Shown: positions 6,339 to 14,615, counted from the stretch's first letter. The stretch is DNA of 24,256 nucleotides from Gemmatimonadales bacterium (GCA_013003805.1 JABDII010000048.1:1-24256); one strand, 5' to 3'. Notes: generated from the letters alone by a model not told the origin. Translations and numbers: made by a program.

Positions 6339-8189
6339 ATGAAGGCTGAGATTCACGACGATATGCAGTCGGCAAGGCCGACCGACGTGGACGGCGCTCC
6401 GCAGGAGCGTATGCCCATTGTTATCGCCGGGCACGTCGATCACGGCAAGAGCACGATTATCGGAAGGTTGCTGGCAGACACCGGATCGCTGCCGCAAGGA
6501 AAACTCGAGCAGGTGAGAGCCTCTTGCGAACGCAACGCGAGGCCCTTCGAATACGCCTTCCTGCTCGACGCGCTGAAGGACGAGCAGTCGCAGGGCATTA
6601 CCATCGATTCAGCTCGGGTGTTCTTCAAGTCGGATCGGCGACACTACATCATCATTGACGCCCCGGGGCACATCGAGTTTCTCAAGAACATGGTGACGGG
6701 GGCGGCACGTGCTGAGGCCGGCCTGTTGGTGATCGACGCTCAGGAGGGAGTTCAGGAGAACTCTAGGCGTCATGGGTACATGATGTCGATGCTTGGAATT
6801 CGTCAGATAGCGGTGTTGGTAAATAAGATGGATTTGGTTGCGTTTGACCGCCGCGTGTTCGATGACATCGTTACGGAATACAGCGCATTCCTTCAGCAGA
6901 TCGACATCCGGCCGACGTATTTCGTTCCCGTAAGCGGTCGGGAGGGCGACAATATTGCCCATGCCGGGAGCCGCATGCCGTGGTACGAGGGCTCCAGCGT
7001 GCTCCAGGCCCTCGATGCGTTTCAGGCGCCGCACCTTCCAGTGGGTGGTGCATTCCGGATGGCAGTTCAGGGGGTCTACAAGTTCACGCAACATGGAGAC
7101 GATCGACGAATCGTGGCCGGGACGGTTCAGAGCGGCACCGTGAACGTGGGGGATGAAGTGGTGTTCTATCCCTCTGGGAAGAAGAGTCACGTTCAGTCGG
7201 TCGAGGCGTTCAGTCGTCCGTCCCAACACCAGGCGATGGCGGGGCAGGCAACCGGCTTCACGTTGTCTGAACAGATCTTCGTCTCACGAGGCGAGGTCGT
7301 CGCCTTGGCGTCTGAACCGCATCCGAAGGTCACCAGCCTCATCCGCACCAATCTCTTTTGGCTGGGGAAGGATCCGTTAGTCAAGAACCGGGACTATACG
7401 CTGAAGCTCGGGACCGCTCGCGTCCACATGCGACTGGATCAGGTACATCGTGTCATCGATGCCTCTGATCTCAGCGCCCATGCCGATGCGCAACACCTCA
7501 ATCGACACGATGTTGCCGATTGTACCCTCAAGCTCAAACGGGCAATTGCATTTGACCTGGCGGAGGACATTGCGGCCACCAGCCGGTTCGTCGTGGTGGA
7601 CGGCTATGAAATCCGTGGTGGGGGGATCATCCGGGAGGCCCTGCAGGATCAGCAGGCCTGGGTGCGTGAAAAGGTGCTCCTGAGAAACTACAAGTGGGAA
7701 CCGAGCATCATCGCACCGGAGCATCGGGCGGAGAAATACAATCAGCGCTCCACCCTGCTCTTGATCACTGGTGCGCAGGAGGCCGATCGGAAGACCGTCG
7801 CCAAGGGTCTCGAAGCTCGCCTCTTCGATGATGGACGGGTGGTGTACTTCTTGGGAATCGGCAACGTGCTCTATGGTGTGGATGCCGACATCGAGCGGAC
7901 GTTCGAGAATCGCAAGGAGCATCTCCGGCGGCTAGGAGAAATTGCGAATCTCATGTTGGATGCGGGGGTGATTCTGGTCGTGACGGCTGCGGAGCTGACT
8001 CAGGAAGAACTTCAGTTGATCCGGACGTCGGTCGGATCCAATCGCATCGAGGTGGTGTGGGTCGGTGAGAACGTGACCACCGACCTCGCCTACGATGTCC
8101 TGCTGTCGGAACACGAGTCTATCGAAGAACAAGTGTTCCGTCTCAAGGATCACCTTCAGGAAGCGGGAATCATCTACCGGCCATGGTAA
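6339..8189 (+). CDS. cysN: Sulfate adenylyltransferase large subunit (CysN) with degenerate C-terminal APS-kinase-like domain
   Basis: The GTPase subunit of ATP sulfurylase, which with CysD makes adenylylsulfate (APS) from sulfate and ATP. Residues 31-39 are the P-loop GHVDHGKST, 107-111 the G3 motif DAPGH and 162-165 the G4 motif NKMD; EF-Tu-like beta-barrels follow to about 440. At 616 residues it has the length of a CysN-CysC fusion (CysN alone is near 430-475). The C-terminal part aligns by eye with APS kinase, but the Walker A segment (from Gly478) reads GAQEADRKT instead of GLSGxGKST, and the DGD motif reads GIG. The tail is therefore probably not a kinase and may be structural or regulatory. 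GAGGG precedes ATG 6339. The gap to the upstream gene is 12 bases, and the gene overlaps cysQ by seven. Confidence 0.92.
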   Translation: MKAEIHDDMQSARPTDVDGAPQERMPIVIAGHVDHGKSTIIGRLLADTGSLPQGKLEQVRASCERNARPFEYAFLLDALKDEQSQGITIDSARVFFKSDRRHYIIIDAPGHIEFLKNMVTGAARAEAGLLVIDAQEGVQENSRRHGYMMSMLGIRQIAVLVNKMDLVAFDRRVFDDIVTEYSAFLQQIDIRPTYFVPVSGREGDNIAHAGSRMPWYEGSSVLQALDAFQAPHLPVGGAFRMAVQGVYKFTQHGDDRRIVAGTVQSGTVNVGDEVVFYPSGKKSHVQSVEAFSRPSQHQAMAGQATGFTLSEQIFVSRGEVVALASEPHPKVTSLIRTNLFWLGKDPLVKNRDYTLKLGTARVHMRLDQVHRVIDASDLSAHADAQHLNRHDVADCTLKLKRAIAFDLAEDIAATSRFVVVDGYEIRGGGIIREALQDQQAWVREKVLLRNYKWEPSIIAPEHRAEKYNQRSTLLLITGAQEADRKTVAKGLEARLFDDGRVVYFLGIGNVLYGVDADIERTFENRKEHLRRLGEIANLMLDAGVILVVTAAELTQEELQLIRTSVGSNRIEVVWVGENVTTDLAYDVLLSEHESIEEQVFRLKDHLQEAGIIYRPW

Positions 8190-8974
8190 CCCCAGTGAGT
8201 CCCGGAGCGAGGATTGACGTGTCGCGCGAGAGTCTCGAGCGACTTGTGGCAATCGCACGCGACGCAGACGGTGCGATTCTACAGCATTACCATCCTGACA
8301 CGGTCGCCGAGGTGAAGGCGGACCGGACGCCCATCACCTCGGCAGACCGCGCGGCGCATCGACTCATCGTAGATGCGCTGGCTGCGTGGGATCCATCGGT
8401 TCCGGTGATCTCAGAGGAGGGTGTGATTCCGCCGTTCGCCGAGCGACAGGCGTGGGAACGATTCTGGTTGGTGGATCCGCTCGATGGGACCAAGGAGTTC
8501 CTCAAGCAGAACGGAGAATTCACCGTCAACATCGCCCTCATCGAGCACGGGGCACCGGTTCTGGGCGTGGTGTCCGCTCCAGCGCTTGATCTCACGTACT
8601 TCGCGGGGCGAGGGCTCGGAGCGTGGACCCAACACGCCGAGTCGGCGCCTGAGCGGATTGTGTCCCGGCCCCCGGCGCCCGGGTCGGCATTGACCATCGT
8701 GGAGAGCCGCTCGCATCCGTCTGAGGCGCTCGAGACCTACCTGCGGACCCTCTCCGTCGGTCGCCGGATCCAGGCCGGAAGCTCGCTCAAGTTTTGCTGG
8801 GTCGCCGAAGGGAAGGCCGACCTCTACCCGCGGATGGGTCCGACCATGGAGTGGGATGTCGCAGCCGGCGACTGCGTTTTCCGGAACTCGGCGGAGGCGG
8901 GTGAGCGCACCTCCCCACTCACGTACAATGGACCCGAACTCCGCAATGACTCTTTCATCATTGGCCTCGAGTGA
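8183..8974 (+). CDS. cysQ: 3'(2'),5'-bisphosphate nucleotidase CysQ
   Basis: A 263-residue inositol-monophosphatase-family enzyme that dephosphorylates PAP (and PAPS), removing the inhibitory by-product of sulfotransfer. Metal-binding motifs are complete: SEEG at 77-80, DPLDGTKEF at 98-106 and WDVAAGD at 224-230. The KEF after DGT and the overall length match CysQ better than inositol monophosphatase. Its ATG overlaps the cysN stop by seven bases (ATGGTAA), so the two are translationally coupled. Having a PAP-recycling enzyme inside the sulfate-activation cassette implies that PAPS here is used by sulfotransferases, which release PAP, and is not made only for cysteine synthesis. Confidence 0.92.
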   Translation: MVTPVSPGARIDVSRESLERLVAIARDADGAILQHYHPDTVAEVKADRTPITSADRAAHRLIVDALAAWDPSVPVISEEGVIPPFAERQAWERFWLVDPLDGTKEFLKQNGEFTVNIALIEHGAPVLGVVSAPALDLTYFAGRGLGAWTQHAESAPERIVSRPPAPGSALTIVESRSHPSEALETYLRTLSVGRRIQAGSSLKFCWVAEGKADLYPRMGPTMEWDVAAGDCVFRNSAEAGERTSPLTYNGPELRNDSFIIGLE

Positions 8975-9019
8975 TGGTATGGCAGCGCAGACGCCTCGAC
9001 TCGTACCGTTCAGGATGAG

Positions 9020-9748
9020 ATGAAAGGCCCGTATCGCGAGTCGCGGACACGCGCGATCCTCAAGACGGTCTCGTGGCGCATCCTTGCGACCTTTACGACC
9101 ACGCTCTTAGTGTGGCTGTTCACCCACGAGGTCGGCTTGGCCGCCGCGGTGGGCGGGCTGGAAGCGATCTCTAAATTGGTACTGTATTACGCCCACGAGC
9201 GCGCATGGGATCATGTGCAGCTCGGTCGACGCGAGGCTTCGCCCGCCGTGCTGTGGTTCACCGGACTCTCGGGATCGGGCAAGAGCACCATCGCCGAGGA
9301 GGTCTACGCACAACTCAAACGGCGTGGCCTGAAGACCGAGCGGCTCGACGGCGATACGATCCGCAGCATCTTCCCACAGACGGGCTTCACGCGAGACGCG
9401 CGAGATGCGCATATTCGGCGCGTCGGGTACCTGGCGAGCAAGCTGGAGGAACATGGGATCTTCGTGGTCGCTTCGTTCGTGTCACCCTACCAGGATTCCC
9501 GAGACTTCGTCCGAGGTCTGTGCAACAACTTCGTCGAGATCCACGTGTCGACCCCACTCGAGGAATGCGAGCGGCGGGATGTGAAGGGGCTGTACGCGCG
9601 TGCTCGACGCGGGGAGATCCAGAACTTCACCGGCGTCAATGATCCGTACGAGTCGCCCACGAATCCGGAAGTCACGGTTGATACGACGACCGTTGGCGTC
9701 GACGAAGCTGCCGCTAACGTATTGTCATACATGCAGTTACGTTCGTAA
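9020..9748 (+). CDS. cysC: Membrane-domain (DUF2061-like) fused to adenylylsulfate kinase (CysC)
   Basis: A 242-residue fusion. Residues 1-65 resemble DUF2061: ESRTRAILKTVSWR at the start, two hydrophobic helices (about 17-33 and 37-57) and the closing 'SKLVLYYAHERAWDHV'. Residues ~75-242 are a complete APS kinase that phosphorylates APS to PAPS: Walker A GLSGSGKST at 82-90, DGDTIR at 110-115, FVSPY in the central region, and the loop KGLYARAR followed by GVNDPYE. The kinase would therefore face the cytoplasm while tethered to the membrane. A good ribosome-binding site (AGGATGAG) precedes the ATG, 45 bases after cysQ. Because the kinase-like tail of the neighbouring CysN looks dead, this protein is probably the only APS kinase of the cassette. 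The DUF2061 name is from memory of the family pattern. Confidence 0.9.
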   Translation: MKGPYRESRTRAILKTVSWRILATFTTTLLVWLFTHEVGLAAAVGGLEAISKLVLYYAHERAWDHVQLGRREASPAVLWFTGLSGSGKSTIAEEVYAQLKRRGLKTERLDGDTIRSIFPQTGFTRDARDAHIRRVGYLASKLEEHGIFVVASFVSPYQDSRDFVRGLCNNFVEIHVSTPLEECERRDVKGLYARARRGEIQNFTGVNDPYESPTNPEVTVDTTTVGVDEAAANVLSYMQLRS

Positions 9749-9759
9749 GAGGAGACCCA

Positions 9760-10641
9760 ATGGACCATCTGGATCAACTCGAGAACACTAGCGTTCACAT
9801 TCTCAGAGAGGCCTATGCGAATTTCAAGCACCTGGGAATGCTCTGGTCTATTGGCAAGGACAGCACGGTACTCCTGTGGTTAGCTCGAAAGGCGTTCTTC
9901 GGCCACGTGCCGTTTCCGCTCATCCACATCGATACGTCGTTTAAGATCCCCGAAATGATCGAATACCGAGATCGATTGGTGGCGGAGTGGCACCTCAACC
10001 TCATCTACGGTCAGAATCAGGTCGCCCTCGACGAGAAGCGGACCTTTCCTGATGGGGCCGTGGACCGACTCACGTGTTGCGGCCTCCTCAAGACGGAGGC
10101 GCTCAAGAATACACTGAGCGGCGCGTGGCCCCGTTACCGCTTCAATCACGTGAAGAAAACCTACGAACTCGACACCAACACCGAACCGTTTACCGGCGTG
10201 ATTGTCGGGGCTCGCGCCGATGAAGAGGGAAGTCGCTCCAAGGAACGATACTTCTCCGCTCGGACCGATCAGAATGAGTGGGAGATCGCTGACCAGCCTC
10301 CCGAATTTTGGAATCAGTACAAAACGGAGTTTGCTCCGGGCACGCACGTTCGCGTCCATCCGCTCTTGGATTGGACGGAGCTCAATATCTGGGAGTATAT
10401 CGAACGGGAACAGATCCCGACCGTGTCGTTGTACTACGATCAGGGCGAGGGGACTCGCTACCGCTCGCTCGGGTGTTGGCCATGCACCCATCCGGTCGAG
10501 TCATCGGCTTCGAATGTCGGAGAGATTATCGTGGAGCTGCGAACCGGCAAGTTCGCGAACATCGCCGAGCGATCCGGCCGGGCTCAGGATAAAGATGATG
10601 GCGGTGGCCTCGAATCGCTCCGACGCGACGGGTACATGTGA
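9760..10641 (+). CDS. cysD: Sulfate adenylyltransferase small subunit CysD
   Basis: A 293-residue PP-loop ATP pyrophosphatase-fold catalytic subunit of ATP sulfurylase, partner of CysN. The PP-loop is LWSIGKDST near residue 28; IDTSFK, the central GARADEEGSRSKER segment and the C-terminal LGCWP and VESSA motifs match CysD. It differs from the enterobacterial type in having CTHP where LTGA is usual (GCWPCTHPVES), a CCGLLKT segment, and a divergent tail, so it belongs to a distinct subgroup. GAGGAG lies seven to twelve bases before the ATG. It is the last plus-strand gene. In many bacteria cysD precedes cysN; here it is separated from cysN by cysQ and the kinase gene. The next gene converges, with only 15 bases between stops. 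Confidence 0.93.
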   Translation: MDHLDQLENTSVHILREAYANFKHLGMLWSIGKDSTVLLWLARKAFFGHVPFPLIHIDTSFKIPEMIEYRDRLVAEWHLNLIYGQNQVALDEKRTFPDGAVDRLTCCGLLKTEALKNTLSGAWPRYRFNHVKKTYELDTNTEPFTGVIVGARADEEGSRSKERYFSARTDQNEWEIADQPPEFWNQYKTEFAPGTHVRVHPLLDWTELNIWEYIEREQIPTVSLYYDQGEGTRYRSLGCWPCTHPVESSASNVGEIIVELRTGKFANIAERSGRAQDKDDGGGLESLRRDGYM

Positions 10642-10656
10642 GTCCGAGGTGCGGGT

Positions 10657-11574
10657 CTATGGTTTGGCGGTCAGGTACCCGACACTCTCCCCCAGACTCC
10701 AAGCAATCAGTAGCAACAGCATGATGGGCCACGCTCGGGCCAGGGGGGCGAGGGCCCGGCGCTTGGCGACCTGCCCCCGGACAACACGCAGGAGCAAGAT
10801 TGCGGGTAGGAAGGGCACCAAGAGCGCAAACATCATGCGGCGGGCCCACGTCATCTCTCGCGCCCTGGTGTAGGCAAACAGACGACCCCACCCGACCCGT
10901 TCGCGGAGGAGATCCTGAAGCCGGAGCGATCCCCGCATTTGGTCGACCACCATGGCGGGATGGAGATAGAGGACCTCTCCCGCTCGTTGAAGCGCCCAAT
11001 GCACCGTGGTCTCGTGGTATCGAGTCGCCCAGAGCTCCCGAGTTGATTCGAGCGCCCGGCGCTTGTAGCAGATGTTCACGTCGGAGACGTAGTCCCGCGA
11101 CCCCTCCTCGAACGGCAGCTGGTATCGTCCGAAATCGCAGAGATACACCGCCCAGTGTAGCAGCCGGTCGCGCCCATTCTCGATCGCGCCGCCGATAACC
11201 CCAGGGGGTAGTCGGGCATGCACGTCCACTACCTGGCGAGCCCAACCAGCGCGAGGAACTCCACGGTCTTCCAGGATGGCGATCAGCTCTCCGGTCGCGG
11301 CCGCAAGGCCGGCTGCACGCCTGCGGTCGAAGAGTTCGTGCTGCCCGGCTGCGCTCTGGGTAGGACGGTCGGTCGGGACCGCACCCATTGAGAGAAACGC
11401 GATCGTCGGAAAGTGCTGCGCCAAGCTTGATACGGTGGCTATCGATTCGTCGAAGGGGACGAGGATTTCGAGCCGAGGTGGCTCGTCCTGCCGGTCGAGC
11501 GCCTTGAGGCATCGTTCGAGGGTCTCACCCCCGTCCACGATGGTCACAACCACCGAAAGCACGGGCGTGCTCAC
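10657..11574 (-). CDS. Family 2 glycosyltransferase with C-terminal membrane segments
   Basis: A 305-residue GT-A-fold transferase. The N-terminus LSVVVTIVDGGETLERCL is the standard nucleotide-sugar-binding strand. The DxD region reads AILEDRGVPRAGW, so the first metal-binding acidic residue is Glu and the third position is Arg (ED-R), a departure from the usual DDD. 'DYVSDVNICYKRRAL' is the acceptor-side motif. Two hydrophobic stretches near residues 245-262 and 280-297 should anchor it to the membrane. The GTG start overlaps the GMC oxidoreductase stop in GTGA, showing coupling. It is the last gene of the minus-strand block. Donor and acceptor cannot be told from sequence. Confidence 0.8.
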   Translation of the reverse strand: MSTPVLSVVVTIVDGGETLERCLKALDRQDEPPRLEILVPFDESIATVSSLAQHFPTIAFLSMGAVPTDRPTQSAAGQHELFDRRRAAGLAAATGELIAILEDRGVPRAGWARQVVDVHARLPPGVIGGAIENGRDRLLHWAVYLCDFGRYQLPFEEGSRDYVSDVNICYKRRALESTRELWATRYHETTVHWALQRAGEVLYLHPAMVVDQMRGSLRLQDLLRERVGWGRLFAYTRAREMTWARRMMFALLVPFLPAILLLRVVRGQVAKRRALAPLARAWPIMLLLLIAWSLGESVGYLTAKP

Positions 11575-13184
11575 GACATGATGTCGGCCACCCGCGCCGC
11601 GTTGGCCATGAGGGTGAACGTCAAGTTCTTTGCGGGGAGAAACGGGAACACGGCGCCGTCGACCAGGTACAGGTTCTCGAAGTCGTAGCTCTGGCCGGAT
11701 GGCGAACAGGCCAGGGGGGTCGGCCTGGGCGTCATCGGGAGGGTGCCTGCATAGTGGATACTCGACCCTGGCGGCAGCATACGGGTCATACCGGATGGCG
11801 CGAAGCAGCCGAGCTGGCGGAGGGCTTTCCGAAGGGTCCGTTGGACCCCGACGACGCGCTGCGACTCCCCCGGGGGTTCCGATGTATACGTGATCACGAG
11901 CTCCGTTCGATCCGTCCCCTCAACTGGTCGGATCGTCACGAAATTATCCGAGCGCCGTTCGTCGTGCAGCCAGACATTCGCCACCCCGAGTGCGGTATGT
12001 GCTTTCCGAAAGACTTGGAGCGAAGCCCGGAGATCGAGCGGAAGGTTCTGAATGATGGGATGCACGGCACTGGCCTTTAGGGTCGTGATCTGACCGTGCA
12101 CGTAGGCGTGCGCCTCCTCGGCTTGGATGCCGAGGGCCAATTGATGGAATTGGTAGGTCGAGGTATCCACAGGGCGGCCCAATAGCCCAATATTGACGAA
12201 CGGCATCATGAAGTGCCGGTTATCCATGAGGCCATGCAAGCGCTCGACTCGTCCAGTGTTCCGATAGATTGAATCGAGTACGATCTTGGACGTGCAGAGT
12301 GTGCCCGCTGCCAGGACGTACCGTTCGGCCGTGAACGTGTGACGCTGGCCATCCTCGAGTGACGTGGCCTCGACCGCGGTCACGCGGCCGTTCGATTCGT
12401 AGGAGAAGTGCTCAGCCAGAAACCCCGGGAGATAGCGGAACCCGGCGCGGGTATGGAGCTCATCCAGCGTCGCCGATGGGGCGTAGATTGACTTCCGCGG
12501 ACATCCCCAGAGACATCGCCCAAGGTAGTCGCACGCTTCCCGTCCTCGGTGATCACGGCTCAAGGTGGCGACGCGTGATCGTCCCAGATAAAACTTGAGA
12601 TGCCGGTTCAGGTGGCTCCGGCGTGTGGCATATCGCTCTAGGAGCCGCTCCGCATGCGCATCCAGCCTGAGCGGCTCCAGGTAGTCTCCACCAAAGGGAG
12701 AGAACTGGGCGATATCGTCCTTGGCGGCGGAAATGCCGATCCGGCGGGATATTTCCTGGTAATAGGGTTCGAGTGCGGCATACTCGAATGGGAACTCGCT
12801 GAGATCGTCGTCGTTGAACGTGTACACGCCCCCGGTCCATGCTTCGGCCAGACCGCCTTGCGCAAAGGAAATGAATGGTTCAAATCCGGGTCCACGGGTC
12901 TTGAATTCCTCAGGAGCGGCAAACACATACCCCTTGCTCGGTGGAAACGCGTAGAACTTCGCGTCTGCATTAGGATAGACGACCGTCTCGGCGCTTGTGC
13001 CAAGGAAGTACGCCACCGGATCGTCGAGCCGCTCCTTCAGCTCATTGAAGGTTGCTTCCGCGAGCGGCGGCATCGGTTGGGGGTATCCGACGTCCAGCAT
13101 CGTGACTTCATGGCCCTTGTTGAGGGCGGTGAGGGCAAAGTGAACGCCACTCGCGCCGGAGCCGACGATCAGGATGCTAGCCAT
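11571..13184 (-). CDS. GMC-family FAD oxidoreductase
   Basis: A 537-residue flavoenzyme that probably oxidises a sugar or alcohol hydroxyl. The FAD-binding GSGASG is at residues 8-13, and the C-terminal 'ENLYLVDGAVFPFLPAKNLTFT' is the GMC C-terminal signature with catalytic-pair candidates His477 (in HYAGT) and Asn520 (the usual NP is NL here). A cysteine motif C-x5-C-x3-C (Cys218, Cys224, Cys228, the last followed by PRKS) is also present, as in other bacterial GMC proteins. No signal peptide is visible, so it is likely cytoplasmic or attached through a partner. Its ATG overlaps the stop of the preceding small membrane protein by eight bases, which suggests the two form a complex. Confidence 0.85.
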   Translation of the reverse strand: MASILIVGSGASGVHFALTALNKGHEVTMLDVGYPQPMPPLAEATFNELKERLDDPVAYFLGTSAETVVYPNADAKFYAFPPSKGYVFAAPEEFKTRGPGFEPFISFAQGGLAEAWTGGVYTFNDDDLSEFPFEYAALEPYYQEISRRIGISAAKDDIAQFSPFGGDYLEPLRLDAHAERLLERYATRRSHLNRHLKFYLGRSRVATLSRDHRGREACDYLGRCLWGCPRKSIYAPSATLDELHTRAGFRYLPGFLAEHFSYESNGRVTAVEATSLEDGQRHTFTAERYVLAAGTLCTSKIVLDSIYRNTGRVERLHGLMDNRHFMMPFVNIGLLGRPVDTSTYQFHQLALGIQAEEAHAYVHGQITTLKASAVHPIIQNLPLDLRASLQVFRKAHTALGVANVWLHDERRSDNFVTIRPVEGTDRTELVITYTSEPPGESQRVVGVQRTLRKALRQLGCFAPSGMTRMLPPGSSIHYAGTLPMTPRPTPLACSPSGQSYDFENLYLVDGAVFPFLPAKNLTFTLMANAARVADIMS

Positions 13185-13668
13185 CAGGCCGCTCAGATTC
13201 GGCGCGAGGCTTGGGACCAGTCAGTGCTCCGACGAGTTGCACCGGGCCGAATACCAGCATAGCTACCGCCAGCCGGACGACAAACCCGAGCCCCATCCCC
13301 AGCAGCGTGAGATACACGCGAACGCGGCTCGTACTCCTCGATCCGGTCATGTTTTCGTGAAAGGACGGACTGCTCTCGAGTATGGCGGTCAGCAGCACGA
13401 GTTTCTGCCGGAGTGGTCCGTCATGTCGGAAGATTCGCCCGTAGGTGTCCGCAAGCCACGCCAAGGCTACCCCTCGGCGCGCCACGCGCACCAGGAGTTC
13501 GTCGATGGGGAGCGTTCCGGTGAGGCGTCGGTAGGGAATGACGCGGTGGCCGTCACGGTACTTGGCAGCGACATAGTCGCTTGGACTCCGGGCCACGAGG
13601 TACCGGGTGAATACCTCGGCCTCCCGGCGGAGGCTCTCGGCCGAGGCCACGAGCAGCGACTCAGCCAT
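13177..13668 (-). CDS. Hypothetical protein with C-terminal membrane segment, upstream of the GMC oxidoreductase
   Basis: A 163-residue protein of no recognised family (169 if it starts at ATG 13686). The N-terminal two thirds are charged and helical in look (AESLLVASAESLRREAEVF, then a basic stretch with RYLVAR). A hydrophobic region at about residues 115-145 would cross the membrane once or twice, and the tail is short and charged. ATG 13668 was chosen because it overlaps the preceding SDR stop by eight bases, the same overlap style as the next junction. Neither candidate start has a clear ribosome-binding site. Its position between an SDR and a GMC oxidoreductase, overlapping both, suggests a membrane-anchoring or accessory subunit for one of them, by analogy with multi-subunit GMC dehydrogenases. 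That role is inference only. Confidence 0.7.
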   Translation of the reverse strand: MAESLLVASAESLRREAEVFTRYLVARSPSDYVAAKYRDGHRVIPYRRLTGTLPIDELLVRVARRGVALAWLADTYGRIFRHDGPLRQKLVLLTAILESSPSFHENMTGSRSTSRVRVYLTLLGMGLGFVVRLAVAMLVFGPVQLVGALTGPKPRAESERPDG

Positions 13669-14596
13669 GGGATGACGCCACAACATCGAGCATGGTGTCG
13701 ATGGTCTTCATTCGGGGGAGACACGTCTCGACCAGGGGGTGCCGGTCGGCCGTACTGTCATTGGCGAATGCGGCCAGTTGTCCGGCGCCGAATGGCAGGA
13801 GCGGTAGCAATGCCGGCTCGAGAGCAGCCAGGAGAGTCCGGAGCGGGGCAAGGGGAATGTGCACTACCCCCCCGCTCCGCTTGCTGACCCGCCCGCGTAT
13901 GCGCCGCAGCAAGTCTTCAAAACTGAGAACGTCGGGCCCGCCGACCTCAATGGTCTGCTCCGCCAATTCGGTCTGATCGCAGACGTGCATGAGGATGTCA
14001 GCAACATCATCTACGTCGATCGGCTGGACCCGCACCACGCCTGATCCGAATATGACGCCGACCGGGCCCTTGACCAGCTTGATGAGGCCACGAAGAACGG
14101 GGCTTCCTGCGCCGAAGACGAGGGTCGGGCGGATGATAACCCACCCAAGCCCGCTGCTCTTCACGATTCGCTCAGCCTCGAGCTTGGAGTGCGCGTAGGG
14201 GTAGTGCCGCTTGTCGGGAAACTTGGCGGCGATGCTGCTAACGAAAATGAAACGGGATACTCCAGCGTCAGCGGCAGACTCCACGAGCTGTCGCGTGCCC
14301 TCGACGTTGACTTCGGTGAATACCCCCGGCCGCTCCTTGCCGGTCGCCGCGGCCATGTGGAGCACTGTGTCCGCGGGTTTGAGGGCGGGAGCATACGACG
14401 CCGCGTCGGTGAGCTCACCACGGATCCACCGCCAGTTGGACGGCGAGGGCAGCGTTGGTTCGAGTTGTGCAGGGTGCCGCGAGAGGCACGATACGGTCCG
14501 CTCGGGCCCAAGAGATAGTCTGCGGAGTAGGCTCCGTCCCAGGAATCCGCTTGCCCCGGTGATGAAGAGTGATGTGTCGGGGGCTGGCCTCGTCAT
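13661..14596 (-). CDS. Extended SDR / NAD-dependent epimerase-dehydratase family protein
   Basis: A 311-residue Rossmann-fold enzyme with GASGFLG at residues 14-20 for NAD(P), VNVEGT at 97-101, the catalytic serine region VSSI at 119-122 and the YxxxK pair Tyr134/Lys138 (YAHSK). The IIRPTLVFG segment follows, as in extended SDRs of the NDUFA9-like or sugar-epimerase type. A hydrophobic stretch near residues 250-270 is less usual for sugar epimerases and points to a lipid-linked or hydrophobic substrate. ATG 14596 starts just before the Rossmann strand; the frame is open to ATG 14644, which would overlap the GT2 gene by 29 bases. A polyprenyl-phosphate sugar ketoreductase role, like DprE2, is possible given the phosphoribosyltransferase at 1771, but DprE2 is usually a classical SDR, so this is speculative. 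Confidence 0.8.
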   Translation of the reverse strand: MTRPAPDTSLFITGASGFLGRSLLRRLSLGPERTVSCLSRHPAQLEPTLPSPSNWRWIRGELTDAASYAPALKPADTVLHMAAATGKERPGVFTEVNVEGTRQLVESAADAGVSRFIFVSSIAAKFPDKRHYPYAHSKLEAERIVKSSGLGWVIIRPTLVFGAGSPVLRGLIKLVKGPVGVIFGSGVVRVQPIDVDDVADILMHVCDQTELAEQTIEVGGPDVLSFEDLLRRIRGRVSKRSGGVVHIPLAPLRTLLAALEPALLPLLPFGAGQLAAFANDSTADRHPLVETCLPRMKTIDTMLDVVASSHG

Positions 14597-14615
14597 GTCG
14601 TCGAGAGGTAATCGA

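Noticed and set aside
6339..8189. CysN as a fully bifunctional CysNC enzyme
   Set aside because: Length fits, but the kinase part lacks the Walker A lysine and glycines and the DGD motif, so the bifunctional label was not used.
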